Of a DNA stretch of 21,268 nt, positions 8,173-15,591 are shown piece by piece. The stretch covers positions 1 through 21,268 of the forward strand of contig JAEYOU010000682.1 of the NCBI GenBank assembly GCA_023411405.1. Reading direction: 5' to 3'. This DNA comes from Pseudomonadota bacterium (GTDB taxonomy: Bacteria > Myxococcota > Myxococcia > Myxococcales > Anaeromyxobacteraceae). Under the pieces are notes generated by a model, which had not been told where the DNA came from, made no database searches, and was given only the letters and a program-made list of their open reading frames with translations. Position 1 is the first letter of the stretch, and the number at the start of each line of letters is the position of its first letter. The translations under genes were made by a program, and so were the position numbers.

Positions 8173-10134
8173 CTAGTACGGCGGCGTCGCCTCGCGCTTC
8201 AGCAGCTCCGCGAACTGCTCGAGCGGCATCGTCTTGAGGTCCTCGCCGCCGCGGCGGCGGGGCGCGACGGCGCGGGCGGCCGCCTCCTTCTCGCCCACGA
8301 CCACCGTGTACGGGATCTTCTCGAGCTCCGCGTTGCGAATCTTGGCGCCCAGCTTGTCCGAGGAGGGATCCACCTCGACGCGCCAGCCCTGCGCCTCGAG
8401 GAGGGCAGCCGCCTCGCGCGCCCAGCCGTCGAACCGGTCGGAGACGGTGACGAGCCGCGCCTGCACCGGCGCCAGCCACGCCGGGAACGCGCCGGCGTAG
8501 TGCTCTGTGAGGATCGCGAGGAACCGCTCGAAGGAGCCGTAGATGGCCCGGTGGATCACCACCGGCCGGTGCTCCTTGTTGTCGTCGCCCACGTACGTGA
8601 GGTCGAACCGCTCGGGCGCGGCGTAGTCGAGCTGGAGCGTGCAGGTCTGCCACTGGCGCCCGAGCGAGTCGGTCACGGCGAAGTCGATCTTCGGGCCGTA
8701 GAAGGCGCCGTCCCCGGGGTTCAGCTTCCACGGCAACCCGATCCGCTCGAGCGCCTGCCGCAGCACGTCCTCGGCCTTGTCCCAGAGCGCGTCGTCGCCG
8801 ACACGGTCGGCGGGGTTGGGCGGGCGCGTGGAGAAGCCGAGCTTGAACTCGAGCCCGAACGCTCCGTACACGGTCCTCACGAGGTCCACGAACCGCTGGC
8901 ACTCGTCGGCGATCTGCGACTCCATGACGAAGACGTGCGCGTCGTCCTGCGCGAACTGCCGGACGCGCGTCAGCCCGCCGAGCGAGCCGGAGAGCTCGTT
9001 GCGGTGGAGGACGTCGGAGGTGTAGTAGCGGATGGGCAGCTCGCGGTAGGAGCGCTTCCCCATCTTGTAGATGAGGTAGTGCGACGGGCAGTTCATCGGC
9101 TTGAGGCTCATGTTGAGCCGCTCGTCGACCGGGAGCGCCGGGTCCGCCTCCTTGTCGAACACGAGGAACATGTTCTCGCGGTACACGCCCCAGTGGCCGC
9201 TCGTCTCCCAGAGCTTCTTGTTGAAGAGGAGCGGCGTCTTCACCTCCTGGTAGCCCGCCTTCTTGACGAGGCGTCGCATGGCCTCGGTCAGCACCTGGTA
9301 GACGACGGTGCCCTTCGGCAGCCAGAAGGCGGAGCCGGGCGAGACCTCGTGGAAGGCGAAGAGGCCGAGCGCGGGGCCGAGCTTCCGGTGGTCGCGCTTC
9401 TTCACCTCCTCGAGCTTCTGGAGGTGCGCCTCGAGGTCCTTCTTGTCGAAGAACGCGGTGCCGTAGATCCGCTGCAGCATCGCGTTCCGGGCGTCGCCGC
9501 GCCAGTACGCGCCGGCGACGTTGAGGAGCTTCACGACGCCGATCTTGCCCGTGGACGGTCCGTGGGGCCCGAGGCAGAAGTCCACCCAGCCGCCGTGCTT
9601 GTAGAGCGTGAGGGTCCTCGCCCCCTTCGCGGCGATGTCCTTCACGATCTCGACCTTGTACTTCTCCCCCTGCCGCTCGAAGAGCGCGAGCGCCTCGTCC
9701 ATCGAGACCTCCTCGCGGACGAACGGGTGGTCGGCCTTGATCTCGTCGCGGATGCCGGCCTCGATCTTCTCGAGGTCCTCGGGGGTGAACGGCGTGTCCC
9801 GGGCGAAGTCGTAGTAGAAGCCGTCGTCGATCGCCGGGCCGATGGTGACCTGGGTGCCGGGGTAGAGCCGCTGCACGACGCTCGCCATCACGTGGGCGGC
9901 GTCGTGGCGGGCCACCTCGAGGGCCTCCGGGTTCTTCGTGGTGACCACCTCGAGCTTCGCGTCGCGGTCGAGCGGGCGGGAGAGGTCCACCGGCTCGCCG
10001 TCGAGCTTGGCGACGTACGCCGCCTTGGCGAGCCCGGGGCCGATGGCGCTCTTCACGAAGTCGAGGACGCTGGTGCCGCGCGCGGCCTCCTTCTGGCTGC
10101 CGTCGGGCAGCGTCACCTTCACGAGGTCGGACAT
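8173..10134 (-). CDS. thrS: Threonyl-tRNA synthetase
   Basis: This class II synthetase charges tRNA-Thr. The N-terminal TGS domain spans about residues 1-63, the editing domain shows H77 and H81 (RHDAAHVMA) and DFCLGPH, and the catalytic core has the zinc ligands in MNCPSH, DDAHVF and VIHRA. Motif 2 is RNELSG and motif 3 is GSFERFLAIL, followed by the C-terminal anticodon-binding domain. From the ATG at 10134 it has 653 residues. An in-frame TTG at 10140 sits 8 nt from GAGG and may be the true start, because the ATG is 14 nt from that site. The open frame runs further back through the tRNA-Val gene, and that extension is spurious. A tRNA and two hairpins precede it. infC, its usual neighbour, is 7.5 kb downstream. 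Confidence 0.97.
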   Translation of the reverse strand: MSDLVKVTLPDGSQKEAARGTSVLDFVKSAIGPGLAKAAYVAKLDGEPVDLSRPLDRDAKLEVVTTKNPEALEVARHDAAHVMASVVQRLYPGTQVTIGPAIDDGFYYDFARDTPFTPEDLEKIEAGIRDEIKADHPFVREEVSMDEALALFERQGEKYKVEIVKDIAAKGARTLTLYKHGGWVDFCLGPHGPSTGKIGVVKLLNVAGAYWRGDARNAMLQRIYGTAFFDKKDLEAHLQKLEEVKKRDHRKLGPALGLFAFHEVSPGSAFWLPKGTVVYQVLTEAMRRLVKKAGYQEVKTPLLFNKKLWETSGHWGVYRENMFLVFDKEADPALPVDERLNMSLKPMNCPSHYLIYKMGKRSYRELPIRYYTSDVLHRNELSGSLGGLTRVRQFAQDDAHVFVMESQIADECQRFVDLVRTVYGAFGLEFKLGFSTRPPNPADRVGDDALWDKAEDVLRQALERIGLPWKLNPGDGAFYGPKIDFAVTDSLGRQWQTCTLQLDYAAPERFDLTYVGDDNKEHRPVVIHRAIYGSFERFLAILTEHYAGAFPAWLAPVQARLVTVSDRFDGWAREAAALLEAQGWRVEVDPSSDKLGAKIRNAELEKIPYTVVVGEKEAAARAVAPRRRGGEDLKTMPLEQFAELLKREATPPY

Positions 10135-10161
10135 GGCCAATGGCTTACCCTCGACGTCTCG

Positions 10162-10183
10162 AAAAGGCCAGATGGTCCTGGCC
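10162..10183 (-). terminator. Terminator-like hairpin in the thrS leader
   Basis: A 6-bp stem (10166-10171 with 10178-10183) with a 6-nt loop is followed on the minus strand by TTTT (10162-10165), the layout of a short intrinsic terminator. It ends about 10 nt before the likely thrS ribosome site. With the stronger hairpin at 10207-10238 it could limit read-through from the tRNA-Val promoter into thrS. Confidence 0.4.
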
Positions 10184-10206
10184 GGAGGGCGGGCGCGCGA
10201 GAAGCA

Positions 10207-10238
10207 AGAAGGGCCGGTCCGTCGGGACCGGCCCTTCT
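10207..10238 (-). terminator. Intrinsic-type terminator of tRNA-Val
   Basis: A perfect 14-bp stem (10207-10220 with 10225-10238) with a CGAC tetraloop starts 6 nt beyond the tRNA 3' end. On the minus strand it is followed by TGCTTCT, a partial T-rich tail. This is the strongest hairpin of the window and most likely ends the tRNA transcript, though some read-through into thrS is plausible. Confidence 0.75.
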
Positions 10239-10244
10239 CTCTCA

Positions 10245-10316
10245 TGGGCACAGCTGGGATCGAACCAGCGACCTCCTGCGTGTCAAGCAGGCGTTCTACC
10301 ACTGAACTATGCGCCC
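10245..10316 (-). tRNA. tRNA-Val, anticodon GAC
   Basis: The 72-nt minus-strand sequence folds as a full cloverleaf. It has a 7-bp acceptor stem with one G-U pair, a D-arm with AGTGGTA, an anticodon stem CCTGC/GCAGG holding loop TTGACAC (anticodon GAC, reading GUC), and a T-arm GCTGG-TTCGATC-CCAGC. The discriminator base is A, as expected for valine. The 3' CCA is not encoded and must be added by nucleotidyltransferase. It lies between pgsA and thrS with its own promoter and terminator. Confidence 0.95.
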
Positions 10317-10340
10317 ATCCTCGCGCTGGCGAGGCGCGGA

Positions 10341-10368
10341 GTTATAGCGCGATCGTGTCGGGTGTCAA
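10341..10368 (-). promoter_or_regulatory. Predicted promoter of tRNA-Val
   Basis: A perfect -35 TTGACA (10363-10368), a 16-bp spacer and a -10 TATAAC (10341-10346) lie between the pgsA stop and the tRNA on the minus strand. The start would fall near 10334, leaving a leader of under 20 nt before the mature tRNA 5' end. It is the strongest sigma-70-type promoter in the window, as expected for a stable RNA gene, and could also feed thrS. Confidence 0.8.
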
Positions 10369-10380
10369 CGGTCCACTCGC

Positions 10381-10986
10381 TCAGCCCCCCCGCCCCGCCT
10401 GCTCGTGCTCGGCCCGCAGGAAGAACAGGAAGTACTGCACCCAGGAGACGACGAGGCACTCGGCGGAGAGGAGGCCCAGGGCCGCGACGCAGGACGCCGC
10501 GTGGGCAGGCGGGATGGCGCCGAACTCGCCGGCGAGGGCGACGAGCACCGTCGCCGCGATCCCGAACGTGGCGTACTTCCCGATGCGGGTCGGGGCGACG
10601 GGGATCCGGTGGTGGTGCCGCCGGAGGGTGGCCGCCCCGAGGAGCTGGAACACGTCGCGGACCACCACGAGCACGGGCAGCCAGAGCGGCAACCGCCGGC
10701 TCGCGGCCAGCGCGAACAGGGCGCACGCGGCCAGGACCTTGTCGGCGATGGGGTCGAGGAAGGCGCCGAGGCGCGTGTGCTGGCGGAGCACCCGGGCCAC
10801 GAGGCCGTCGAGCAGATCCGTCGCCGCGGCGGCCGCGAAGGCGGCCAGCGCCCGGACCCGGTCCCCCTGCACGTAGAGGACGAGGAACGTCGGGGCGAGG
10901 ATCAGCCGGAGGGCGGTGAGCGCGTTGGCGAGGTTGAGGGGAGTCCCCTCGACCCGGTCCTCGGCCTCGGGCGCGGGCTCGTTCAC
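10381..10986 (-). CDS. pgsA: CDP-alcohol phosphatidyltransferase, probably PgsA-type
   Basis: Members of this integral membrane family transfer a phosphatidyl group from CDP-diacylglycerol to an alcohol; PgsA uses glycerol 3-phosphate, the first step to phosphatidylglycerol. The 201-residue protein begins its first membrane helix at NLANALTALRLILAP. It carries the complete catalytic motif D57-x2-D60-G61-x2-A64-R65-x8-G74-x3-D78-x3-D82. Hydrophobic segments follow at roughly 85-115 and 140-190. The GTG at 10986 has GGAGG 5 nt upstream. It lies 25 bp after the FlgT/LPP20-like gene and is probably cotranscribed with it. The substrate is inferred; cardiolipin- or inositol-type family members cannot be excluded from the motif alone. 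Confidence 0.85.
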   Translation of the reverse strand: MNEPAPEAEDRVEGTPLNLANALTALRLILAPTFLVLYVQGDRVRALAAFAAAAATDLLDGLVARVLRQHTRLGAFLDPIADKVLAACALFALAASRRLPLWLPVLVVVRDVFQLLGAATLRRHHHRIPVAPTRIGKYATFGIAATVLVALAGEFGAIPPAHAASCVAALGLLSAECLVVSWVQYFLFFLRAEHEQAGRGG

Positions 10987-11011
10987 GGGGACCTCCCTCG
11001 CCGCGCCCCGG

Positions 11012-12175
11012 TCACCGGAGCTCCACCTCGACCGCGTCCGCCGTCACCCTCCGGACCTTCACGGCGACCCCCTCGAACTTGCGCGTGGCGAGGACGGTGG
11101 CGAAGGCCTGCGTGGTGCCGGCGAGCGAGACCTCGAGCTCGGCCTGCCCATCCTCCATCGACCGCACCTGCACGCCCTTCACCCCGCGGACGCCATCCAC
11201 GAGCCCATTCTTGAACCCGGCCAGCTGGCCGTAGTCCGCCACGCCCTTCACGGTCATCGCCACGTGCCGGACGCCCGACTGCGCGCGCACCCACGCCTTC
11301 CCCACCCGCACGAACATCTCGCGCGCCAGCATGCGCCCCGCCTCCGCGAGCGCGTCGCGGCCGGCGGTGGCGCGCTCGAACGCCCTCCCGGCGGGCGCGT
11401 CGAACGTGATCGCGGCCACCACCTCGCCCGTGTCCGTCCGGACCGCGCGGGCGGAGACGCTGGCGGCGGACGAGTGGAACGTCCCCTCGTCGAGCGGGAT
11501 CTGGCCGAGCGGCTTCGCGATGGCGCGGCCGACGATCACGAGCTCGGCGCCGGCCGCGACGCCCACCGCGCGCGCCTGCTGCGCGCTCGGATCGGCGCCG
11601 AGCGCCTCGAGCTCCCCCGCGCCCCGGAGCACCGCGGCGTCCACGAACGTGAACCCGGACCTCTCCATCCGGTCCGCGAGGGCGTCCTGGACCACGCGGA
11701 GGTCCGCCGCGTCCCCGCCGCGCTGCCACCAGCCGGTGACCTTGGACGCGTCGATCCCCTGCTCGGCCACGAGGGCGAGCACGCGGGGCATCCCGGCCCG
11801 GCGGTGCGCGATCCCGAAGGCGAGGAGATCCTCCTCGAGCTTCGCCGCCGAGACCTCGCAGCGCATCCGCGTGACCCAGGCGGCGCCGTCCTGCCGATCC
11901 TCGAGGATCTGGAAGCGCCGCACGTACCCCACCGCGCGCGCGTAGATCTTGTCCGAGAGGAGCTGCGCCTGGTCCGTCTCGGTCGCGGCGGTGACCACGG
12001 TCGTCGCCACCTGCTGCACGCAGCTCCGCAGCGCGTCGTCCTTGGCGCGCGCGCGGGCGGCGAGGAGGTCTCCGGCGATGGGCCCCTGGCCGGTCGCCTC
12101 GGTGGCCTGGACGTCGTCGGCGGCGCGCGCCGCGGGCGCGACCAGGAGCAGGGCGGCGAGGAGCTGCGCTCTCAT
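11012..12175 (-). CDS. Exported FlgT/LPP20-like protein of unknown role
   Basis: I recognise no exact gene. Residues 1-18 form a Sec signal peptide (hydrophobic LLAALLLVAP, cleavage after ARA) with no lipobox Cys. Residues 25-110 resemble the N-terminal domain of the FlgT/LPP20 group: an AxGxGpIxGD-type start, an Ala/Arg-rich helix KDDALRSCVQQV, then AVGYVRRFQILED and MRCEVSAAKLEEDLLAFGI. A middle CsgG-like segment contains VAAGAELVIVGRAIA at about 218-232. The C-terminal region repeats an alpha/beta pattern (VKGVQVRSMEDGQAELEVSLAG). FlgT belongs to the flagellar outer ring of Vibrio, but no flagellar gene is nearby, so an envelope role is all I infer. The ATG at 12175 has GGAG 8 nt upstream. 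pgsA follows. Confidence 0.7.
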   Translation of the reverse strand: MRAQLLAALLLVAPAARAADDVQATEATGQGPIAGDLLAARARAKDDALRSCVQQVATTVVTAATETDQAQLLSDKIYARAVGYVRRFQILEDRQDGAAWVTRMRCEVSAAKLEEDLLAFGIAHRRAGMPRVLALVAEQGIDASKVTGWWQRGGDAADLRVVQDALADRMERSGFTFVDAAVLRGAGELEALGADPSAQQARAVGVAAGAELVIVGRAIAKPLGQIPLDEGTFHSSAASVSARAVRTDTGEVVAAITFDAPAGRAFERATAGRDALAEAGRMLAREMFVRVGKAWVRAQSGVRHVAMTVKGVADYGQLAGFKNGLVDGVRGVKGVQVRSMEDGQAELEVSLAGTTQAFATVLATRKFEGVAVKVRRVTADAVEVELR

Positions 12176-12194
12176 CTCGGTGACTCCGTGGGCT

Positions 12195-12247
12195 CGGCGA
12201 GGATGCGGCCTCGCCGGGAGAACGTCCGGCGCTGGCCCGGGATTCTA
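12195..12247 (-). promoter_or_regulatory. Possible -10 box and leader hairpin before the FlgT/LPP20-like gene
   Basis: The minus strand carries TAGAAT (12242-12247), five of six matches to the -10 consensus, but no convincing -35 box. About 25 nt further on, a perfect 8-bp stem (12195-12202 with 12209-12216) with a 6-nt loop would sit in the mRNA leader, about 20 nt before the start codon at 12175. It may shape translation initiation. The rest of the 171-bp interval to the hydrolase gene shows nothing else. Confidence 0.3.
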
Positions 12248-12346
12248 CACCGACCCCGCAGGCACCGCGGACGGCCCGGCGCCGGCGGGGCGGGAGCCAC
12301 CGGCGGGGGCCCGGGCGTCACGCCTCGGGCCGCGGACCCTCGGCCT

Positions 12347-13114
12347 TCAGGGGAAGCGATCCCGCAGTCCGCGGAGCGCCACGAACCGCTCCACGTCGGT
12401 GTGGGCGGACGGCGCCTCGCGCGCGAGGGCGGCGGCGACGCCGGGCGCGTCGAGCCGGAGGAAGGGATTCGTCGCGCGCTCCTCGTGGAGGCGCACGGCG
12501 TCGGGTTCCCGCCCCGCGGCGCGCGCCGCCTGCAGCGCCTGCCCGCGCGTCGCGGCGGGGCCGCCGGGCTCGAGCGCGAGCGCAAAGGCGAGGTTCCGCT
12601 CGGCGTAGTCGTGGCCGGGGTGGACCTCGAGATCGCCGGGGAACGCGGCGATCACCTCGAGGAAGCTCGCCGCGAGCCGCGCCGGATCGCCGCCGTTGCG
12701 GCAGTTGCCGCAGCCCATGCCGAAGAGCGTGTCCCCGGTGAGGAGCCTCCCCTCCCACTCGAGGAGCACCGAGCCCGGCGTGTGGCCGGGCGTGTGGTGC
12801 ACGCGGAGCCGGAGCGCACCGAGCGAGAGCGCGCCGCGCCCCGCGAGATCCACGTCGGGCGCGAACCAGCGCGCGTCGGCGGCGTGTCCCAGGACCTCGG
12901 CCCCGAGCGCGCGGCCGAGCGCGCGGCTCGCACCGGTGTGATCGGCGTGGCCGTGCGTGTGGAGGATCCAGCGCGGGTGGACGCCCAGCGCGGCGGCCGC
13001 GGCGAGCGCCGCTCCGGGATCGCCGGGATCGACGAGCGCCGCGTCCGCGCCGTCGGCGAGGAGGTACAGGTAGTTGTCCTGTCCGTAGCGCCGGCGGAGG
13101 AACGTGGGGGCCAC
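12347..13114 (-). CDS. Glyoxalase II-type metallo-beta-lactamase-fold hydrolase
   Basis: Glyoxalase II hydrolyses S-D-lactoylglutathione (or another thiol ester) to free the thiol and D-lactate. The zinc site is complete: H54, H56, D58 and H59 in THGHADH, H111 in TPGHTPGS, D128 in LTGDTLF and H168 in HPGHDY. The C-terminal GHDYAERNLAFALALEP stretch and the following Arg/Glu-rich helices match the glyoxalase II C-terminal domain rather than a lactamase. From the GTG at 13114, 7 nt after GAGG, it has 255 residues, the usual length. A GTG at 13120 overlapping the upstream stop is the alternative start. It is translated with the VOC protein just upstream. The thiol cofactor is unknown. Confidence 0.88.
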   Translation of the reverse strand: MAPTFLRRRYGQDNYLYLLADGADAALVDPGDPGAALAAAAALGVHPRWILHTHGHADHTGASRALGRALGAEVLGHAADARWFAPDVDLAGRGALSLGALRLRVHHTPGHTPGSVLLEWEGRLLTGDTLFGMGCGNCRNGGDPARLAASFLEVIAAFPGDLEVHPGHDYAERNLAFALALEPGGPAATRGQALQAARAAGREPDAVRLHEERATNPFLRLDAPGVAAALAREAPSAHTDVERFVALRGLRDRFP

Positions 13115-13116
13115 GA

Positions 13117-13545
13117 TCACGCCTCGGAATCGTGCGGGTAGTGCGTCAGGCCGACCCGGTTCCCCTCGGGGTCGTGGAAGTAGATCGTCCAGCGGGTGCG
13201 GTGGACGACCTCCACGCCCGCCTCGGCCAGCCGGCGCTCCCAGCGCTCCCGCTCGCCCGGCCCGATCTGGAGCGCCACGAGGTGCAGCCCCGGGCGTCCG
13301 TCGCGCCACGGGCGTCGCTCCGGCGCCGTCTCCGCGCGCTCGAGGGCGAGGAAGCCGGCGGCCTCCGTCCCGCCCACCGCCAGCCACACGCTCCGGTCGC
13401 GCGCCTGGCCCTCCAGCGGCCACCGGCGGAGCACGGGGAGGCCCAGCACCTCGCGGTAGAAGCGCTCGCACGCCTCCAGGTCGGCGCACTGGAGGGCGAG
13501 GTGGTGGAAGGCGAGCACGCCGCGAGGGTATTCCGCCGCGGCCAC
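13117..13545 (-). CDS. VOC-family (glyoxalase I-like) protein
   Basis: The protein is one glyoxalase/bleomycin-resistance/dioxygenase unit of 142 residues. It opens with FHHLALQCADLEACERFYREVLGL and closes with YFHDPEGNRVGLTHY. Likely metal ligands are H14 or H15, H88 in GLHLVALQI and E127 in DPEGN, the usual VOC pattern. A single module would work as a dimer. Overlap with the glyoxalase II-type gene suggests it forms hemithioacetal thiol esters or handles a related electrophile, but VOC proteins are diverse and the substrate is not proven. The GTG at 13545 is the most upstream start; a GTG at 13518 (133 residues, beginning at LAFHHLALQ) is equally plausible. Neither has a strong ribosome site. 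Confidence 0.82.
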   Translation of the reverse strand: MAAAEYPRGVLAFHHLALQCADLEACERFYREVLGLPVLRRWPLEGQARDRSVWLAVGGTEAAGFLALERAETAPERRPWRDGRPGLHLVALQIGPGERERWERRLAEAGVEVVHRTRWTIYFHDPEGNRVGLTHYPHDSEA

Positions 13546-13601
13546 GCCGCGCCAGGGCCGCGCTCGGGGGTCGCATGCGTCCTCCCGTCCGCCCGTTTGC
13601 C

Positions 13602-13631
13602 TTGCGACCGCGCGCGGAGAAGGACTATAAG
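13602..13631 (+). promoter_or_regulatory. Predicted promoter of typA
   Basis: A -35 box TTGCGA (13602-13607), an 18-bp spacer and a -10 box TATAAG (13626-13631) precede typA, with a start expected near 13638 and a leader of under 20 nt. The opposite strand of the same A+T-rich core reads TATAGT (13624-13629), a possible -10 for the divergent VOC gene, but its -35 is poor. Confidence 0.6.
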
Positions 13632-13655
13632 TTCCGGCCTTTTGGCAGGAGCCCC

Positions 13656-15509
13656 ATGATCCCCCGCGAGCAGATCCGGAACGTCGCCATCGTCGCGCAC
13701 GTCGACCACGGCAAGACCACCCTCGTCGACTTCATGCTGCGCCAGGCCGGCGTCTTCCGCGTCAACGAGCAGCTGGTCGAGCGGGTCATGGACTCGAACG
13801 ACCTCGAGCGCGAGAAGGGCATCACCATCCTCGCGAAGAACACGGCCGTCACCTACAAGGGCGTGAAGATCAACATCGTCGACACGCCCGGCCACGCCGA
13901 CTTCGGCGGCGAGGTGGAGCGCGCGCTCCGGCTCGTGGACGGCGTGCTCCTGCTCGTGGACGCGGCCGAGGGGCCGCTCCCGCAGACGCGGTTCGTCCTC
14001 TCCAAGGCGCTGGCGATGGGGCTCCCCTCGGTGCTGGTGGTGAACAAGATCGACCGCCAGGACGCGCGCGCCAAGGAGGTCCTCGACCTCGTCTACTCGC
14101 TGTACATCGACCTCGGCGCGAACGAGCACCAGATCGACTTCCCGGTGATCTACTGCATCGCCCGCGAGGGCAAGGCCGCGCACACGCTCCAGGGCGCGTT
14201 CGAGGCCGACTCGCTGAAGCCGCTGTTCGACGCGATCCTCTCGCACGTGCCGCCGCCGCCCGCCGCGGAGGGGCAGGCGCTGCAGATGCTCGTCGACAAC
14301 CTCGACTACGACGACTACGTCGGCCGCCTCGCCATCGGCCGCGTGACGAGCGGCGTCCTCCGCGAGAACGCGCCCATCGCCGTCATCCGCGAGGAGAACC
14401 GGATCGTCCCCGCGAAGGTGGTCCGCCTCTACGTGTACGACGGGCTGAAGCGCGTCGAGGTGAAGGACGCCGGCCCGGGCGAGATCGTCTGCATCGCCGG
14501 CGCCGAGGAGATCGGCATCGGCGACACGATCGCCGACCCCGAGCGCCCCGAGGCCCTCCCCCGCATCAGCGTGGAGGAGCCCACGATGTCGATGGTCTTC
14601 AAGGTCAACGAGGGGCCCTTCGCCGGCAAGGAGGGCAAGTACGTCACGAGCCGCAACATCCGGGAGCGGCTCTACCGCGAGGCGTACCGGAACGTCTCCA
14701 TCCGCGTCGAGGACACCGAGACGCCCGACGCGTTCAAGGTGGTCGGGCGCGGCGAGCTGCAGCTCGCGGTGATCGTCGAGAACATGCGGCGCGAGGGATA
14801 CGAGCTGACCGTCTCGAACCCCGAGCCCATCCTCAAGACGATCAACGGCGAGATCCACGAGCCGATGGAGCTGCTCGTCTGCGATCTCCCCGAGGAGGGC
14901 GTGGGCGGCGTGACCCAGAGCATGGGGCTCCGGCGCGGGCGGATGGTCGACATGCAGCCGCTCGGCTCGAAGCGGACCCGGCTCCAGTTCCGCGTCCCGG
15001 CCCGCGGCCTCATCGGCTTCCGCGGCGAGTTCCTCACCCTCACCCGCGGCGAGGGCATCATGTCCTCGCAGTTCGACGGCTACGAGCCGTGGCAGGGGCG
15101 GATCGAGAAGCGGAAGTCCGGCGCGATCGTCGCCGACCGCGTCGGCCCGGTCGTGGCCTACGCCTGCTTCTACGGCCAGGAGCGCGGCGCGCTGTTCGTG
15201 AAGCCGGGCGACCAGGTGTACGCCGGGATGATCGTCGGCGAGCACAGCCACGAGAACGACCTCGACTTCAACATCTGCAAGGAGAAGAAGCTCACGAACA
15301 TCCGGGCCGCCGGGCGCGACGAGAACGTGATCCTCACGCCCCCGCGCGAGATGAGCCTGGAGATGGCGCTGGAGTGGATCGCCGAGGACGAGCTCGTCGA
15401 GGTGACGCCGAAGTCGATCCGCCTGCGCAAGAAGTTCCTCGACCAGACCCTGCGCTACAAGCTGGAGCGCGACCGGAAGAAGGGCGAGGCGAGCGCGGCG
15501 GAGGGGTGA
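13656..15509 (+). CDS. typA: Ribosome-associated GTPase TypA/BipA
   Basis: TypA/BipA is a translational GTPase related to EF-G and LepA that binds the ribosome and supports 50S assembly and growth under stress or cold. The 617 residues are typical. G motifs are AHVDHGKTTL (14-23), the switch I region ending EKGITILAK, DTPGH (76-80) and NKID (130-133). Domain II, the III/V-like domains and the BipA-specific C-terminal region follow (VSNPEPILKTINGEIHEPME, later GLIGFRGEFLTLTRG and ENDLDFNICKEKKLTNIRAAG). The ATG at 13656 has AGGAG 5 nt upstream. The gene stands alone on the plus strand, divergent from the glyoxalase pair and convergent with rplC. Confidence 0.97.
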   Translation: MIPREQIRNVAIVAHVDHGKTTLVDFMLRQAGVFRVNEQLVERVMDSNDLEREKGITILAKNTAVTYKGVKINIVDTPGHADFGGEVERALRLVDGVLLLVDAAEGPLPQTRFVLSKALAMGLPSVLVVNKIDRQDARAKEVLDLVYSLYIDLGANEHQIDFPVIYCIAREGKAAHTLQGAFEADSLKPLFDAILSHVPPPPAAEGQALQMLVDNLDYDDYVGRLAIGRVTSGVLRENAPIAVIREENRIVPAKVVRLYVYDGLKRVEVKDAGPGEIVCIAGAEEIGIGDTIADPERPEALPRISVEEPTMSMVFKVNEGPFAGKEGKYVTSRNIRERLYREAYRNVSIRVEDTETPDAFKVVGRGELQLAVIVENMRREGYELTVSNPEPILKTINGEIHEPMELLVCDLPEEGVGGVTQSMGLRRGRMVDMQPLGSKRTRLQFRVPARGLIGFRGEFLTLTRGEGIMSSQFDGYEPWQGRIEKRKSGAIVADRVGPVVAYACFYGQERGALFVKPGDQVYAGMIVGEHSHENDLDFNICKEKKLTNIRAAGRDENVILTPPREMSLEMALEWIAEDELVEVTPKSIRLRKKFLDQTLRYKLERDRKKGEASAAEG

Positions 15510-15539
15510 GGAGAAGCTGACGCCCGTCCCTGAACGCAA

Positions 15540-15567
15540 ACGCGCCGCCCGTCTCCGGGCGGCGCGT
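15540..15567. terminator. Bidirectional terminator between typA and rplC
   Basis: A 12-bp, almost pure G+C stem (15540-15551 with 15556-15567) with a 4-nt loop lies between the convergent typA and rplC stops. On the minus strand it is followed by TTTGCGTT, giving a partial T-tract for rplC transcripts. On the plus strand only a weak pyrimidine run follows. Position and symmetry suggest it ends both transcripts. Confidence 0.7.
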
Positions 15568-15591
15568 CGCGCTTCAGGCTCTCGGCCGGTC

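Noticed and set aside
10135..10302. An N-terminal extension of thrS reaching back to 10302.
   Set aside because: It would translate the tRNA-Val gene and its terminator, and the TGS domain begins properly at the ATG at 10134 or the TTG at 10140.
6439..10305. A 1288-codon open frame on the plus strand across leuA and thrS, and similar very long frames at 2237-4363, 5121-6347 and 10916-13141.
   Set aside because: They run antisense to genes with clear family motifs and their translations are Arg/Leu/Val/Asp-rich low-complexity sequence. High G+C makes stop-free antisense frames common.
13115..13576. A longer form of the glyoxalase II-type protein from an ATG at 13576 that has a GGAGG site.
   Set aside because: The extra 150 residues are Arg/Pro-rich and overlap the recognisable VOC gene in another frame. 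The hydrolase has its full family length from 13114.
13146..15539. A 797-codon frame antisense to typA.
   Set aside because: TypA motifs are complete on the plus strand; the antisense product has no recognisable domain.
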